The notes beneath the pieces were generated by a model. The model saw only the letters and a list, made by a program, of their open reading frames with translations. It had not been told where the DNA came from and searched no databases. From a virus: a DNA stretch of 36,301 nucleotides. The number at the start of each line of letters is the position of its first letter. Position 1 is the first letter of the stretch. Made by a program: the position numbers and the translations under genes. Positions 21,976 through 28,737 of the stretch are shown here, piece by piece. The stretch covers positions 1 to 36,301 of IMG/VR virus record IMGVR_UViG_3300035070_002982; one strand, written 5' to 3'.

Positions 21976-22695
21976 TTAGAAACTTGGTGTGTCTCTTGGA
22001 ATTACTTTTAATATCTCGTCTTTATTTCTACGACCATAGAATTTACGCAATTCTAGATTTTTCTTTTCAATTTCTGCACCTAATACTGTAATTTTATCAG
22101 TTAGGTTGTTAGCTACTGCGTAATCATAACTTGCTTTGAGTGAGATTAGTCGGTGTAATACTGTAGCGAATCCTGCTTCTTTATCTGTGTCTGTTGATAA
22201 GAAGTAGTTAGGTTCTCGCTGATAGTAAACTCGTAATCCTCCAGTTGAATCATAGTTTGGTGCTGGGTATAGGAATACAGAGTTAGCTAGTTTATCATAG
22301 TACATTGGTTGCCCATCTTCTTTCATGAACTCATCTCGTGCTTGCTGAATGTCTACAAGGTCAATAGGTTTAAGTTTTACCCAATCTCCTGTACTGTTTT
22401 TAATTTCAACTCGTGTAACTTTTAGGTGTGATACTGATAGAACATAATCACGTTGTGAGTTGTTTAGGTCTGTTGTTGCAATAGGATAATCACTGTAAGT
22501 TGTATCATCAAATTCCCATCGGTCATCTGATTCAAAGATAGAAGTAACTACTGAATCTAATGCTCGGTTAGATAATGATGTGAATGTTGCTAGGTTATTT
22601 GCATTACCTGAAATTGCTCCATAGTTTGACGCAAAAAGCCAGAACTCACAGTCCTGAATAATTCCATCTTTTGTAGTAGTGTTATTAAATGTCAT
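21976..22695 (-). CDS. Head-tail connector/adaptor protein
   Basis: This is a 239-residue protein when started at the ATG at 22695; the TTG-initiated extension to 22731 would read through the hairpin upstream and is rejected. The mainly helical C-terminus (VLHRLISLKASYDYAVANNL, then AEIEKKNLELRKFYGRRNKD) and the central YYDKLANSVFLYPAPNYDST are typical of gp4/gp6-type adaptor or head-completion proteins that dock under the portal. It follows the head genes and precedes the tail genes, as expected. Confidence 0.78.
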   Translation of the reverse strand: MTFNNTTTKDGIIQDCEFWLFASNYGAISGNANNLATFTSLSNRALDSVVTSIFESDDRWEFDDTTYSDYPIATTDLNNSQRDYVLSVSHLKVTRVEIKNSTGDWVKLKPIDLVDIQQARDEFMKEDGQPMYYDKLANSVFLYPAPNYDSTGGLRVYYQREPNYFLSTDTDKEAGFATVLHRLISLKASYDYAVANNLTDKITVLGAEIEKKNLELRKFYGRRNKDEILKVIPRDTPSF

Positions 22696-22703
22696 AGTTA
22701 TAT

Positions 22704-22746
22704 AAAAAAAACGAGAACTGCCATTAAGCAATCCCCGTTCTTCGGT
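22704..22746 (-). promoter_or_regulatory. Hairpin plus T run just before the connector start
   Basis: Minus strand ACCGAAGAACGGGGA then GGGGATTGC...GCAGTTCTC (nine pairs, several G-U) and eight T. The ATG follows nine bases later. The first 15 bases are identical to the hairpin before the portal gene (28498-28545). It may terminate upstream transcripts, set polarity or mark an RNA-processing site. Confidence 0.6.
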
Positions 22747-22768
22747 TGATTATGTTGTAATTATATCA

Positions 22769-23152
22769 TTATTCAGCAATTTCTGCAACAATTTCGTCAA
22801 CTTTTTCTGCATCATCAACTTTTTGTCCTTGCTCAATTTTAACTTCTTTTGATTTTCGTTTAGCATCTTTCCAAAGTTCTAATTCATCCATAATTTTAAC
22901 CTTGATTTCTCCCTCTTCTGTAAGAGACAAGTCAGCTAAGATTTCAAATTCTGATAGTTTATCTTTGAATAGTTCTTCAACTACTGGTTTCATTTTATCA
23001 ACCAATTTTTGACGAATCATAATCTCTTTATCAAATTCAGCTTTAGCTTTTTCTGATTGTTCTACCATTTCTACAATGTTTTTATCAGCAACTTTAAGGT
23101 CTGCTAATAATTCTTTCAAGTCTTCATTTACAATTACTTCTGTTCGTTCCAT
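22769..23152 (-). CDS. Coiled-coil protein of the head module (127 aa)
   Basis: Highly charged helix throughout (LKELLADLKVADKNIVEMVE; KAEFDKEIMIRQKLVDKMKP), with a short beta part (GEIKVKIMDEL) and an acidic C-terminus. It overlaps the glycosyltransferase stop by 19 bases. It could be a head decoration or chaperone-like protein; no family recognised. Confidence 0.7.
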   Translation of the reverse strand: MERTEVIVNEDLKELLADLKVADKNIVEMVEQSEKAKAEFDKEIMIRQKLVDKMKPVVEELFKDKLSEFEILADLSLTEEGEIKVKIMDELELWKDAKRKSKEVKIEQGQKVDDAEKVDEIVAEIAE

Positions 23153-24216
23153 ATTTTTAGGTATGCGTCAGCCCATTTATGAGCATTATCCGCTATATTA
23201 TAATTATTAATTACATATTCACGAGCCTTCTTGCCCATTTGAACACGTTTATCTTTATTTTCTATTAAATCCATTGTCTTTTCAATCCAATCTTGTTCAG
23301 TAAATGCTATTTCCATATGTTTACTGTCTTCTTCTCCTTGATATGGTGATAGTCCATCTGCAAAACCTTGTGCAATTACTGGTACTTCACACATTGAAGC
23401 CTCTAAGAATTTAACATTAGACTTAGCACGATTAAAATAGTTATCGTGTCGTGGTATCAACATTAAATCTAGTTTAAGATTATTCAATGTATCAAAGTAA
23501 TCCTCTAACTGACAAAATGGTGTCCATTCTACGTTATATTGATTCCAGAAATCGAACTCTGGTTTATAAATATCTACTGCCCATTTAGTATCTTTTGTCT
23601 TAGGCGGTAGTGCAAATAAACAAATAACTACTTTAGGATTTTCTTTTAACTTTTCAAGTAGTGGTTTAATCTGTTCGTAATCTTTGTTACTTGCTACTGA
23701 ACCTACAATACCAATTCGTATGGTATCTGATTCATTACGTTTAGGTTTTGACCAATCTAGTGGGTCTACACAGTTTTTTAACGTAATAACATTATCATTT
23801 ACTTCTTTGTATTCTTTTTCTAGGAACTCTGTAGATACAGTTACTAAGTCTGATATTGCTGCGAACTTCTTTAGAATATCATCAATCTTTTGTACTGCCT
23901 CTTTTAGTTTTCCATCTAGTTTACCAAACATTTGTGTTGGTACTCCTGAATCTTTTACATAGGTATCATCATTATCCATGACAATCTTTTTACCTAATTG
24001 TTTAAGAAGTACACCAGCTTTTAATTGGTTTATATCCATTGGTCTATGGAATACAATTACATCAGCCTTCATAGCATCTTTGAACATTTGCTCATTGGTT
24101 ACTCGTGGTGTTCGTAATGATGTTTGCTCACCACTCCAGCCATTATGGATTAGTGGTTGTAAGCAACGTACATAGTAACAGGACTTATAACCCATTCCGA
24201 TATAATAAACTTTCAT
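23134..24216 (-). CDS. GT4-type glycosyltransferase inside the head module
   Basis: This 360-residue protein has a GT-B layout. The N-terminal half (MKVYYIGMGYKSCYYVRCLQ, DVIVFHRPM, KIVMDNDDTY) corresponds to the acceptor domain. The C-terminal half is the nucleotide-sugar domain: IRIGIVGSVASNKDYEQIKP, then FLEASMCEVPVIAQG at about 275-289, the family E-x7-E-like donor-binding region. Such enzymes move sugar from activated donors to protein, lipid or glycan. Its position between the capsid gene and the connector gene suggests glycosylation of virion proteins, but a wall or DNA target is also possible. Confidence 0.85.
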   Translation of the reverse strand: MKVYYIGMGYKSCYYVRCLQPLIHNGWSGEQTSLRTPRVTNEQMFKDAMKADVIVFHRPMDINQLKAGVLLKQLGKKIVMDNDDTYVKDSGVPTQMFGKLDGKLKEAVQKIDDILKKFAAISDLVTVSTEFLEKEYKEVNDNVITLKNCVDPLDWSKPKRNESDTIRIGIVGSVASNKDYEQIKPLLEKLKENPKVVICLFALPPKTKDTKWAVDIYKPEFDFWNQYNVEWTPFCQLEDYFDTLNNLKLDLMLIPRHDNYFNRAKSNVKFLEASMCEVPVIAQGFADGLSPYQGEEDSKHMEIAFTEQDWIEKTMDLIENKDKRVQMGKKAREYVINNYNIADNAHKWADAYLKIWNEQK

Positions 24217-24217
24217 A

Positions 24218-24367
24218 TTATTTAAAACCTAATTTTCTTGCTCGTTCATCTTGTTTTCGTTTGAACTCTTCATTTGCGTTTTCTGAATTACTTGAGCTAA
24301 TTACTTGTCCATCTTTATTAATTTTTATTGATTCTTTTTTCAGTTGTTTTGATACTATTACAGTCAT
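24218..24367 (-). CDS. Small basic protein after the capsid gene (49 aa)
   Basis: Starts MTVIVSKQLKKESIKINKDG and ends EEFKRKQDERARKLGFK. The longer in-frame reading to 24424 begins with MRGGRKQGSPSN inside a G/C-rich hairpin and is less likely. It is joined to the glycosyltransferase by TAA-T-ATG. No family recognised. Confidence 0.6.
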   Translation of the reverse strand: MTVIVSKQLKKESIKINKDGQVISSSNSENANEEFKRKQDERARKLGFK

Positions 24368-24374
24368 ATATTTA

Positions 24375-24425
24375 GTATTAATCTTATAATTGGAGGGAGA
24401 GCCTTGTTTTCTCCCCCCACGCACA
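24375..24425 (-). promoter_or_regulatory. Stable hairpin downstream of the capsid gene
   Basis: Minus strand GGGGGGAGA-aaacaaggc-TCTCCCTCC, nine pairs with one G-U, between the capsid stop and the next ATG. There is no T run, so it is more likely an mRNA-stabilising or processing hairpin than a terminator. GCC and CTTGT just upstream could also pair with ACAAGGC in its loop. Confidence 0.5.
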
Positions 24426-24447
24426 AGACAGGCATGGGAGATTACAA

Positions 24448-25901
24448 TTATGAAGTTGTAATGATTTTTACAGCTGCGTTATCTCGGTTTTCAACTACTC
24501 CAAACAAAATGTCTGCAGTAGTTAAAGTTGAAAGATAATCAGGGATGTAAGAACTTTGTACACGAACGTTATGTTTACCAACCATTCCTTTTCCGTAAGT
24601 CATTACAGGAAGTGAAGAAGTTGCATAGTGGATAGCGTCTTTGTGAGCCAAAACGTTTACTCGTCCTCCTAGTACTACTGGTACATAAGTTGAAGAGTAT
24701 ACAGGGATTCCATATAGGAATGCTGCAGGCATTTTCGCTGTTGGGTCGTTAACTGGTGAGTTAATAGCCAAAGAGAATTTGTCTAGGTTTTGTACTTGTT
24801 TCCAGAATGTGTTTGGGTGCATGAAGAATGCTACTTCATCCATATCAACACAGTTTCCTTCCAAAGTTGCGATAGCTGCTCGGATGTCTGAATCTGCAAT
24901 AGCGGTTGCTGATGAACCTACTGATTGTGAGAATCCAGAGAATAGAGTTGCTACTGCTGTTTCCAATACTGCTGCGATTGTGTAACCAGCGTTTTTAGCG
25001 TATCGTTCTTGGATAGCGTAAGACTGTTTAACGAATGCTGCTTCTCGGTCTTCAATAGCAAATGATACTTCTTTCCATGTATCAATAACAAGGTCAATAG
25101 AAGTTTCAGTTGGACTGTTACTTTTGTGTTTTCTCCAATTACTTGGAGTGTCGGACTATATCTTCAATCTTTCGATTGTCGGGTGCTGTGGGCTTACCGT
25201 AGTATCCCTAGTCTCTGAACCTTCCATAGTCTTCCCTATGGCTCGGCTGCTGATTGACCTTCAATTATGAATTAAAGGCGTTCCAGCAATTCTCCCGATT
25301 TTGTTTTATGAACATTTTTGTGGCACTTAGTGCATAATGTGATTCCATTACTTTCATCATAAAAGAAATCATCATTACCATTTAATTTTCCATAATCATA
25401 TGTACTAATTATAGCACATTAACTGTCCAATAGATACCCCTAACAGTGAAGAAAGGGTAACTGCAACTGCGTTAGTTTTAGTGTTAGCTGACATTTCTGT
25501 CAAATTAGGAGTGTGTAGAGTGTCTCCACCTGCTGCTAATTCTCCTGATCGGTCTGTAAAGAAGTCAGTAATGATAAGTTTACATTTGAAGAAGTCGTTG
25601 ATTCGGTCTCCCCAAATTTCCATGTTGTTACTACCTATTTCTAGGCGGGTAGGGCATTTCTGCTACCTCTGCGTCTTCATGTATACACGCAGGTCGGACT
25701 ATCGCATCACCTTAATGGCAATAAGGCGTTTTTTCATTTAGTCTCTGCAAGTCCTCAGTTTAATAAATAAACAAGGTTCTTGAGGGTTACCCCATCGGGC
25801 TTTCCCCATTAATTAGAAAAAATTTTACATCCCCGAAATTATAGGTAAGGGATCATTACAGCCAAGTCTGTACTTGTGAATGTATCTGTTGCGAATGCCA
25901 T
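24448..25901 (-). CDS. Major capsid protein, split gene: exons 25901-25848, 25620-25454, 25120-24448
   Basis: Joining the three exons (54 + 167 + 673 bases) gives an unbroken 297-residue protein. Exon 1 encodes MAFATDTFTSTDLAVMIP. Exon 2 encodes EIWGDRINDFFKCKLIITDF through TNAVAVT. The leucine codon is split CT|T, and exon 3 continues NSPTETSIDLVIDTWKEVSF. An N-terminal arm, the SFAIEDREAAFVKQSY region and the late YGIPVYSST...GRVNVLAHKDAI segment fit an HK97-fold capsid subunit, and the gene follows the scaffold gene. Without splicing, translation stops at codon 21 (TAA). Exon ends match P1 guide pairing and terminal G of both introns. The start at 25901 is the only ATG in frame. Confidence 0.92.
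25121..25453 (-). ncRNA. Group I self-splicing intron 2 of the capsid gene (333 nt)
   Basis: All four conserved core elements are present on the minus strand: P GAATTGCTGGAAC (25292-25280), Q AATCAGCAGCC (25255-25245), R GTTCAGAGACTA (25220-25209) and S AAGATATAGTCC (25164-25153), plus a CAATC-GAAA-GATTG hairpin (P8). P1: exon end TACCCT (25459-25454) pairs with the guide GGGGTA (25440-25435), leaving the required U-G at the splice site. The intron ends in G (25121). Sequence is closest to the phage IA class. It contains the 3' stub of an HNH gene. Confidence 0.92.
25272..25415 (-). pseudogene. HNH homing endonuclease remnant inside intron 2
   Basis: An open frame without a start codon (…STYDYGKLNGNDDFFYDESN, then GITLCTKCHKNVHKTKSGEL and a stop) matches the C-terminal half of an intron-type HNH enzyme: the second zinc pair CTKC and the final KNVHK. 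The N-terminal half with the first CxxC and the HH is missing, so it is a deletion relic. Its end overlaps the P element, as seen in intact intron-borne HNH genes. Confidence 0.8.
25621..25847 (-). ncRNA. Group I self-splicing intron 1 of the capsid gene (227 nt)
   Basis: R-like element TGCAGAGACTAAA (25749-25737) and S-like element GCGATAGTCC (25705-25696) form P7. P8 is CGCCTTA/TAAGGTG (25729-25709). P4-P6 is compact: GGGG/CCCT, GCCC/GGGT, CAAG-aac-CTTG. P9 has CTGCGT/ACGCAG, and a CCTA-GAAA-TAGG hairpin follows. P1: exon end ATCCCT (25853-25848) pairs with the guide GGGGAT (25834-25829), with U-G at the splice site. The last intron base is G (25621). It is short, has no ORF, and is clearly different in sequence from intron 2. 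Confidence 0.87.
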
Positions 25902-25910
25902 ATAAATTTT

Positions 25911-26429
25911 TTATAGTTTGCCCATCTTTTCTTTCCAGATGTTTTTGTGTTCCTCTGCACTGATACCAGCTAGTGATACAGTTTTTTGCATAGTAGAACC
26001 TTTTGATGTACCCATTGAAGCTTTCTTAGCTTTCTTTTCGTTTACTTGCTTTTCAATATATGCAGCAAATATTGGATGCTCTTTAGCTTCTTTCAATGGA
26101 AGTCCAGTACCTTTTGCGACTACGTTTAGATAGTCAACATCTTCTTCTGAAAATCCTTGAGCAAAGAGTACAGCCTCATCTCGTGTGATTGGTTGAGCTT
26201 GATTAGTATTAATAGTTTGCGTTGGAGAAGATTGATGAGATTGTGCCTCTCGTTCTTTTCTACGCTTAATGATTTCGACTAGCTTAGCATTCTCTGAACG
26301 GAGTTTGCGTACTTCATCGCTTTCATTTTCGACTTGTTCATTTTCGATATGTTCAGTATCTACTTCTGATTCTGTCTCCTCGTTTAATTGGTCGATGTCG
26401 AGAACATCGTATTCTGTGTCGTTTGACAT
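25911..26429 (-). CDS. Capsid scaffold protein
   Basis: This is a 172-residue, very acidic protein with an N-terminal E/D-rich region (TESEVDTEHIENEQVENESD), a central coiled coil (EVRKLRSENAKLVEIIKRRK) and a basic C-terminus (EEHKNIWKEKMGKL) that would bind the capsid protein. A short FAQGFSEEDVDYLNVVAKGT segment follows the pattern of phage scaffolds. It is directly upstream of the capsid gene, where scaffold genes belong. Confidence 0.85.
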   Translation of the reverse strand: MSNDTEYDVLDIDQLNEETESEVDTEHIENEQVENESDEVRKLRSENAKLVEIIKRRKEREAQSHQSSPTQTINTNQAQPITRDEAVLFAQGFSEEDVDYLNVVAKGTGLPLKEAKEHPIFAAYIEKQVNEKKAKKASMGTSKGSTMQKTVSLAGISAEEHKNIWKEKMGKL

Positions 26430-26510
26430 AGGTTTTATCGCTGTTTATGGTCAGTTAGCGTTCTGGTTAGTGTTAACACTTTTTTGGTCGGAAAGAGTAA
26501 ACCGGATTTA

Positions 26511-26741
26511 TTATTCGTTCTCGTTCACAAACTTGTCAGGTGTCATAGACTTAACTTCGTATTCCATTTGAGCAAAAATACCATCAATGAGTTCTTTTGC
26601 TTCTGCAAGGTCTTTTATATCTTGTTTAGCAAATGCTCGTTCTAGTATTTTCCCTTTGATGTATTGGTCAAAGTATTCTTTAACTTCTTCTCTAGTTGCC
26701 ACGTCTCGTGCGAAAATAAACAGTCTTGTATTTATATCCAT
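26511..26741 (-). CDS. Small helical protein between portal and scaffold (76 aa)
   Basis: MDINTRLFIFARDVATREEV then EYFDQYIKGKILERAFAKQD and a conserved-looking AKELIDGIFAQMEYEV tail, all helical. One base separates it from the portal stop (TAA-T-ATG). It is probably a head morphogenesis accessory protein; no named family. The 81 bases to the scaffold start hold no clear promoter. Confidence 0.7.
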   Translation of the reverse strand: MDINTRLFIFARDVATREEVKEYFDQYIKGKILERAFAKQDIKDLAEAKELIDGIFAQMEYEVKSMTPDKFVNENE

Positions 26742-26742
26742 A

Positions 26743-28497
26743 TTATTGTGCAGGTTGTCCTGGAACTACTGGTAATGTAGGTGCTACTGGTGCTTCTGCT
26801 TGTGCCTGTGCTTGTTCTACAGGTGATGCGGTCATACTGTTACCCATACCAAGTGATATAGGAGATATACCTGAACCAGATACTTCTAATATTTTTGCAA
26901 ATACTTTTGATAGCGTTGGGTCAGTTAATACTTGTGGTGCTTTAGCAGCAGTCATAAGTACATTGTTAAGTGATTCAAGGATAACTGCTTTGTTTTTCTG
27001 TTCTCCAGTTGTAAGAATAGTTACTTTTGGTTTCCAGTTTTTATACTGTCCTTTTGGAATATCTAAGAATCGTTTATCTTTAGATTTCTTCAATAGGTCT
27101 TTTGTTTCTGCTACTAATTTAGCGTAATCTTCTGCATAGATAGGATTACCTGCTAATATAGATGCTTTAACTTTTTGATTAGCTTCAAAGTTAGCGAATG
27201 AATCGTCAATAGCTGCTAATTCATCTGGTGTAAACTCTGCTGCTAGAATATGTGCTTTGTTGAATTTCTTTAATAGGTAAGGGATAATCCAATCAGTAAA
27301 GATTTCTACTAAGAATATTCCCATCTCTTCTCTACGATAATCAAACATTGAGGTAGCCTCTTGATTCAAGATAGCTGTAGTTCGGTAAGCTGTACCTGAT
27401 GGCATAGTCTCACCTGTTACTGCGTTGAATGTTGAGGTTGTTTTCTCTAGTTGAGAATCCCATGATTGAATCAGTTGTCTGAACTCTGGGAGATTGTTAG
27501 TAATTGTGTTAGCAATAGCTAAATCAGAACCTTGTGCAATCTTAATGATTTGTCCATTCTCTACTTCTGATAGAATATTGTTTTGGATGTTAGGGTCAGT
27601 TGATTTAAAGATTACTTTAGAACCAAGTTCCATAGCTTCTTTTTCTTTAATAACTGCGTCATTAGTCCACTGTTGAGCTTCAAAACCATCTTCTACAATT
27701 CCACGACCTAATCGTCCATTTACTTTTTCCCATGCAAGATATTTGTAAGGGAACTCGTCTAGGAACTCATGGTACATGATAACTGCTTTACCTGATTTTG
27801 TTTTGTTATACATTATGAACTTTTGGATTCGATAAGTATATTCGTCTCCTCCTTCTGGTGCATATGCTTCAGGAAGTTCTGCGGTAAGTTCAAACACTTC
27901 AAGTTTACCTGCTGGTGTTTTTCGTACTACATCAATAGCTTCTCGTACTCCGTCCCATACTCCATCTTTCTCTGCTAGTTCATTTTCTGTCATGTAGTGC
28001 TTTTCAATTACCATTTCATCAGGACATCCTGGGTCAACGATAACATTACGCCAATCTACTACTTCAAGTTCTAGTTCTTCTTCTTCTCCTTCTTCTTGTT
28101 CCATACATTTCTTAACCAATACTCCACCAAACTTAGCACGTGTTTGTCCCATTTCATTTAGTGTTTGAGCAAAGTTAGAATCTTTCATCCAGTTGTATAC
28201 TTCCTTTTGTAATAGGAATGACATAGGCATGAACTGTGGCTCATCTGCTACGATTTGAATATCTTTAGTATCAAGGTCAGTTGCTCGTGTTGCTACGTTC
28301 ACTCGGAAATTAACAATGTTAAAGAATGGTTTTAATTTACCACGTCTATCCTTTTGCCCTGATTCATATTTACTCTCTGTGTAGTAAAGAATCTTTTTTA
28401 ATGTTTGATGTGCGTTAAAAGTAAGACCTTCAGTAATCTGAACGTTTCCTCTTTCCCATAATTCTATTTTGTCTTTGACGAACTTTGTAATATCCAT
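26743..28497 (-). CDS. Portal protein
   Basis: This is a 584-residue protein. Portal features are the N-terminal wing (HQTLKKILYYTESKYESGQK; FFNIVNFRVNVATRATDLDT), an acidic insert EQEEGEEEELELEVVDWRNV with the conserved VVDWRNVIVDPGCPDE turn, a stem/crown region (QQWTNDAVIKEKEAMELGSK; FRQLIQSWDSQLEKTTSTFN) and a C-terminal Ala/Gln/Pro tail. The portal forms the dodecameric DNA entry vertex and binds TerL and the connector. It follows the terminase genes and precedes the scaffold, in the usual head order. Confidence 0.88.
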   Translation of the reverse strand: MDITKFVKDKIELWERGNVQITEGLTFNAHQTLKKILYYTESKYESGQKDRRGKLKPFFNIVNFRVNVATRATDLDTKDIQIVADEPQFMPMSFLLQKEVYNWMKDSNFAQTLNEMGQTRAKFGGVLVKKCMEQEEGEEEELELEVVDWRNVIVDPGCPDEMVIEKHYMTENELAEKDGVWDGVREAIDVVRKTPAGKLEVFELTAELPEAYAPEGGDEYTYRIQKFIMYNKTKSGKAVIMYHEFLDEFPYKYLAWEKVNGRLGRGIVEDGFEAQQWTNDAVIKEKEAMELGSKVIFKSTDPNIQNNILSEVENGQIIKIAQGSDLAIANTITNNLPEFRQLIQSWDSQLEKTTSTFNAVTGETMPSGTAYRTTAILNQEATSMFDYRREEMGIFLVEIFTDWIIPYLLKKFNKAHILAAEFTPDELAAIDDSFANFEANQKVKASILAGNPIYAEDYAKLVAETKDLLKKSKDKRFLDIPKGQYKNWKPKVTILTTGEQKNKAVILESLNNVLMTAAKAPQVLTDPTLSKVFAKILEVSGSGISPISLGMGNSMTASPVEQAQAQAEAPVAPTLPVVPGQPAQ

Positions 28498-28545
28498 ATA
28501 AAAAAGGGAAATAGCGTTTAAGCTATCTCCCCGTTCTTCGGTGAA
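28498..28545 (-). promoter_or_regulatory. Hairpin plus T run directly before the portal start
   Basis: Minus strand ACCGAAGAACGGGGA leads into GGGAGATAGC-ttaaac-GCTATTTCCC (ten pairs, one G-U) and TTTTTT. The ATG follows after two bases (AT-ATG). It looks like an intrinsic terminator, but the portal has no promoter after it, so partial read-through or processing is implied. The same 15-base lead-in occurs before the connector gene. Confidence 0.65.
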
Positions 28546-28548
28546 GAG

Positions 28549-28701
28549 TTATTGATTTGGTGATAAAATTATTTTCTCTGACTTATGTACCAAAAATGTA
28601 TCGAACTTACCTAATTTGTCAGTCGATATTTCTATTTTACCATAAGGAGGTAAATCTCGCAATATAGAAATTAGTTTTTGTTCAACAGCAGTTAGTTGCA
28701 T
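28549..28701 (-). CDS. Small protein between terminase and portal (50 aa), leaderless
   Basis: MQLTAVEQKLISILRDLPPY then GKIEISTDKLGKFDTFLVHK and SEKIILSPNQ: one helix followed by short strands. The ATG is exactly six bases after TATAAT, and the promoter overlaps the end of the terminase gene. The helix-then-strands form and size fit a small regulator, but no family is recognised. Confidence 0.65.
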   Translation of the reverse strand: MQLTAVEQKLISILRDLPPYGKIEISTDKLGKFDTFLVHKSEKIILSPNQ

Positions 28702-28707
28702 ACGTGT

Positions 28708-28737
28708 ATTATATCATACGTTATCATTATTTGACAA
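28708..28737 (-). promoter_or_regulatory. Promoter giving a leaderless mRNA, probable start of the portal transcript
   Basis: Minus strand TTGTCA (28737-28732), 18 bases, TATAAT (28713-28708) in TATGATATAAT, six bases, ATG (28701). The extended -10 shares bases with the TGA stop of the terminase gene. Confidence 0.75.

Noticed and set aside
24448-24966. A separate capsid gene starting at TTG 24966
   Set aside because: The frame is open and capsid-like well upstream, to 25120, and the start is only an artefact of the intron. The spliced gene explains all pieces.
25405-25623. A stand-alone 72-residue gene (MEIWGDRIND...)
   Set aside because: Its ATG is the last three bases of intron 1, and its last codons lie in intron 2. 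It is exon 2 of the capsid gene.
25121-25847. Inteins or frameshifts as explanation for the broken capsid gene
   Set aside because: In-frame stops occur within a few codons of both exon ends and group I core motifs are present, so RNA introns fit and inteins do not.
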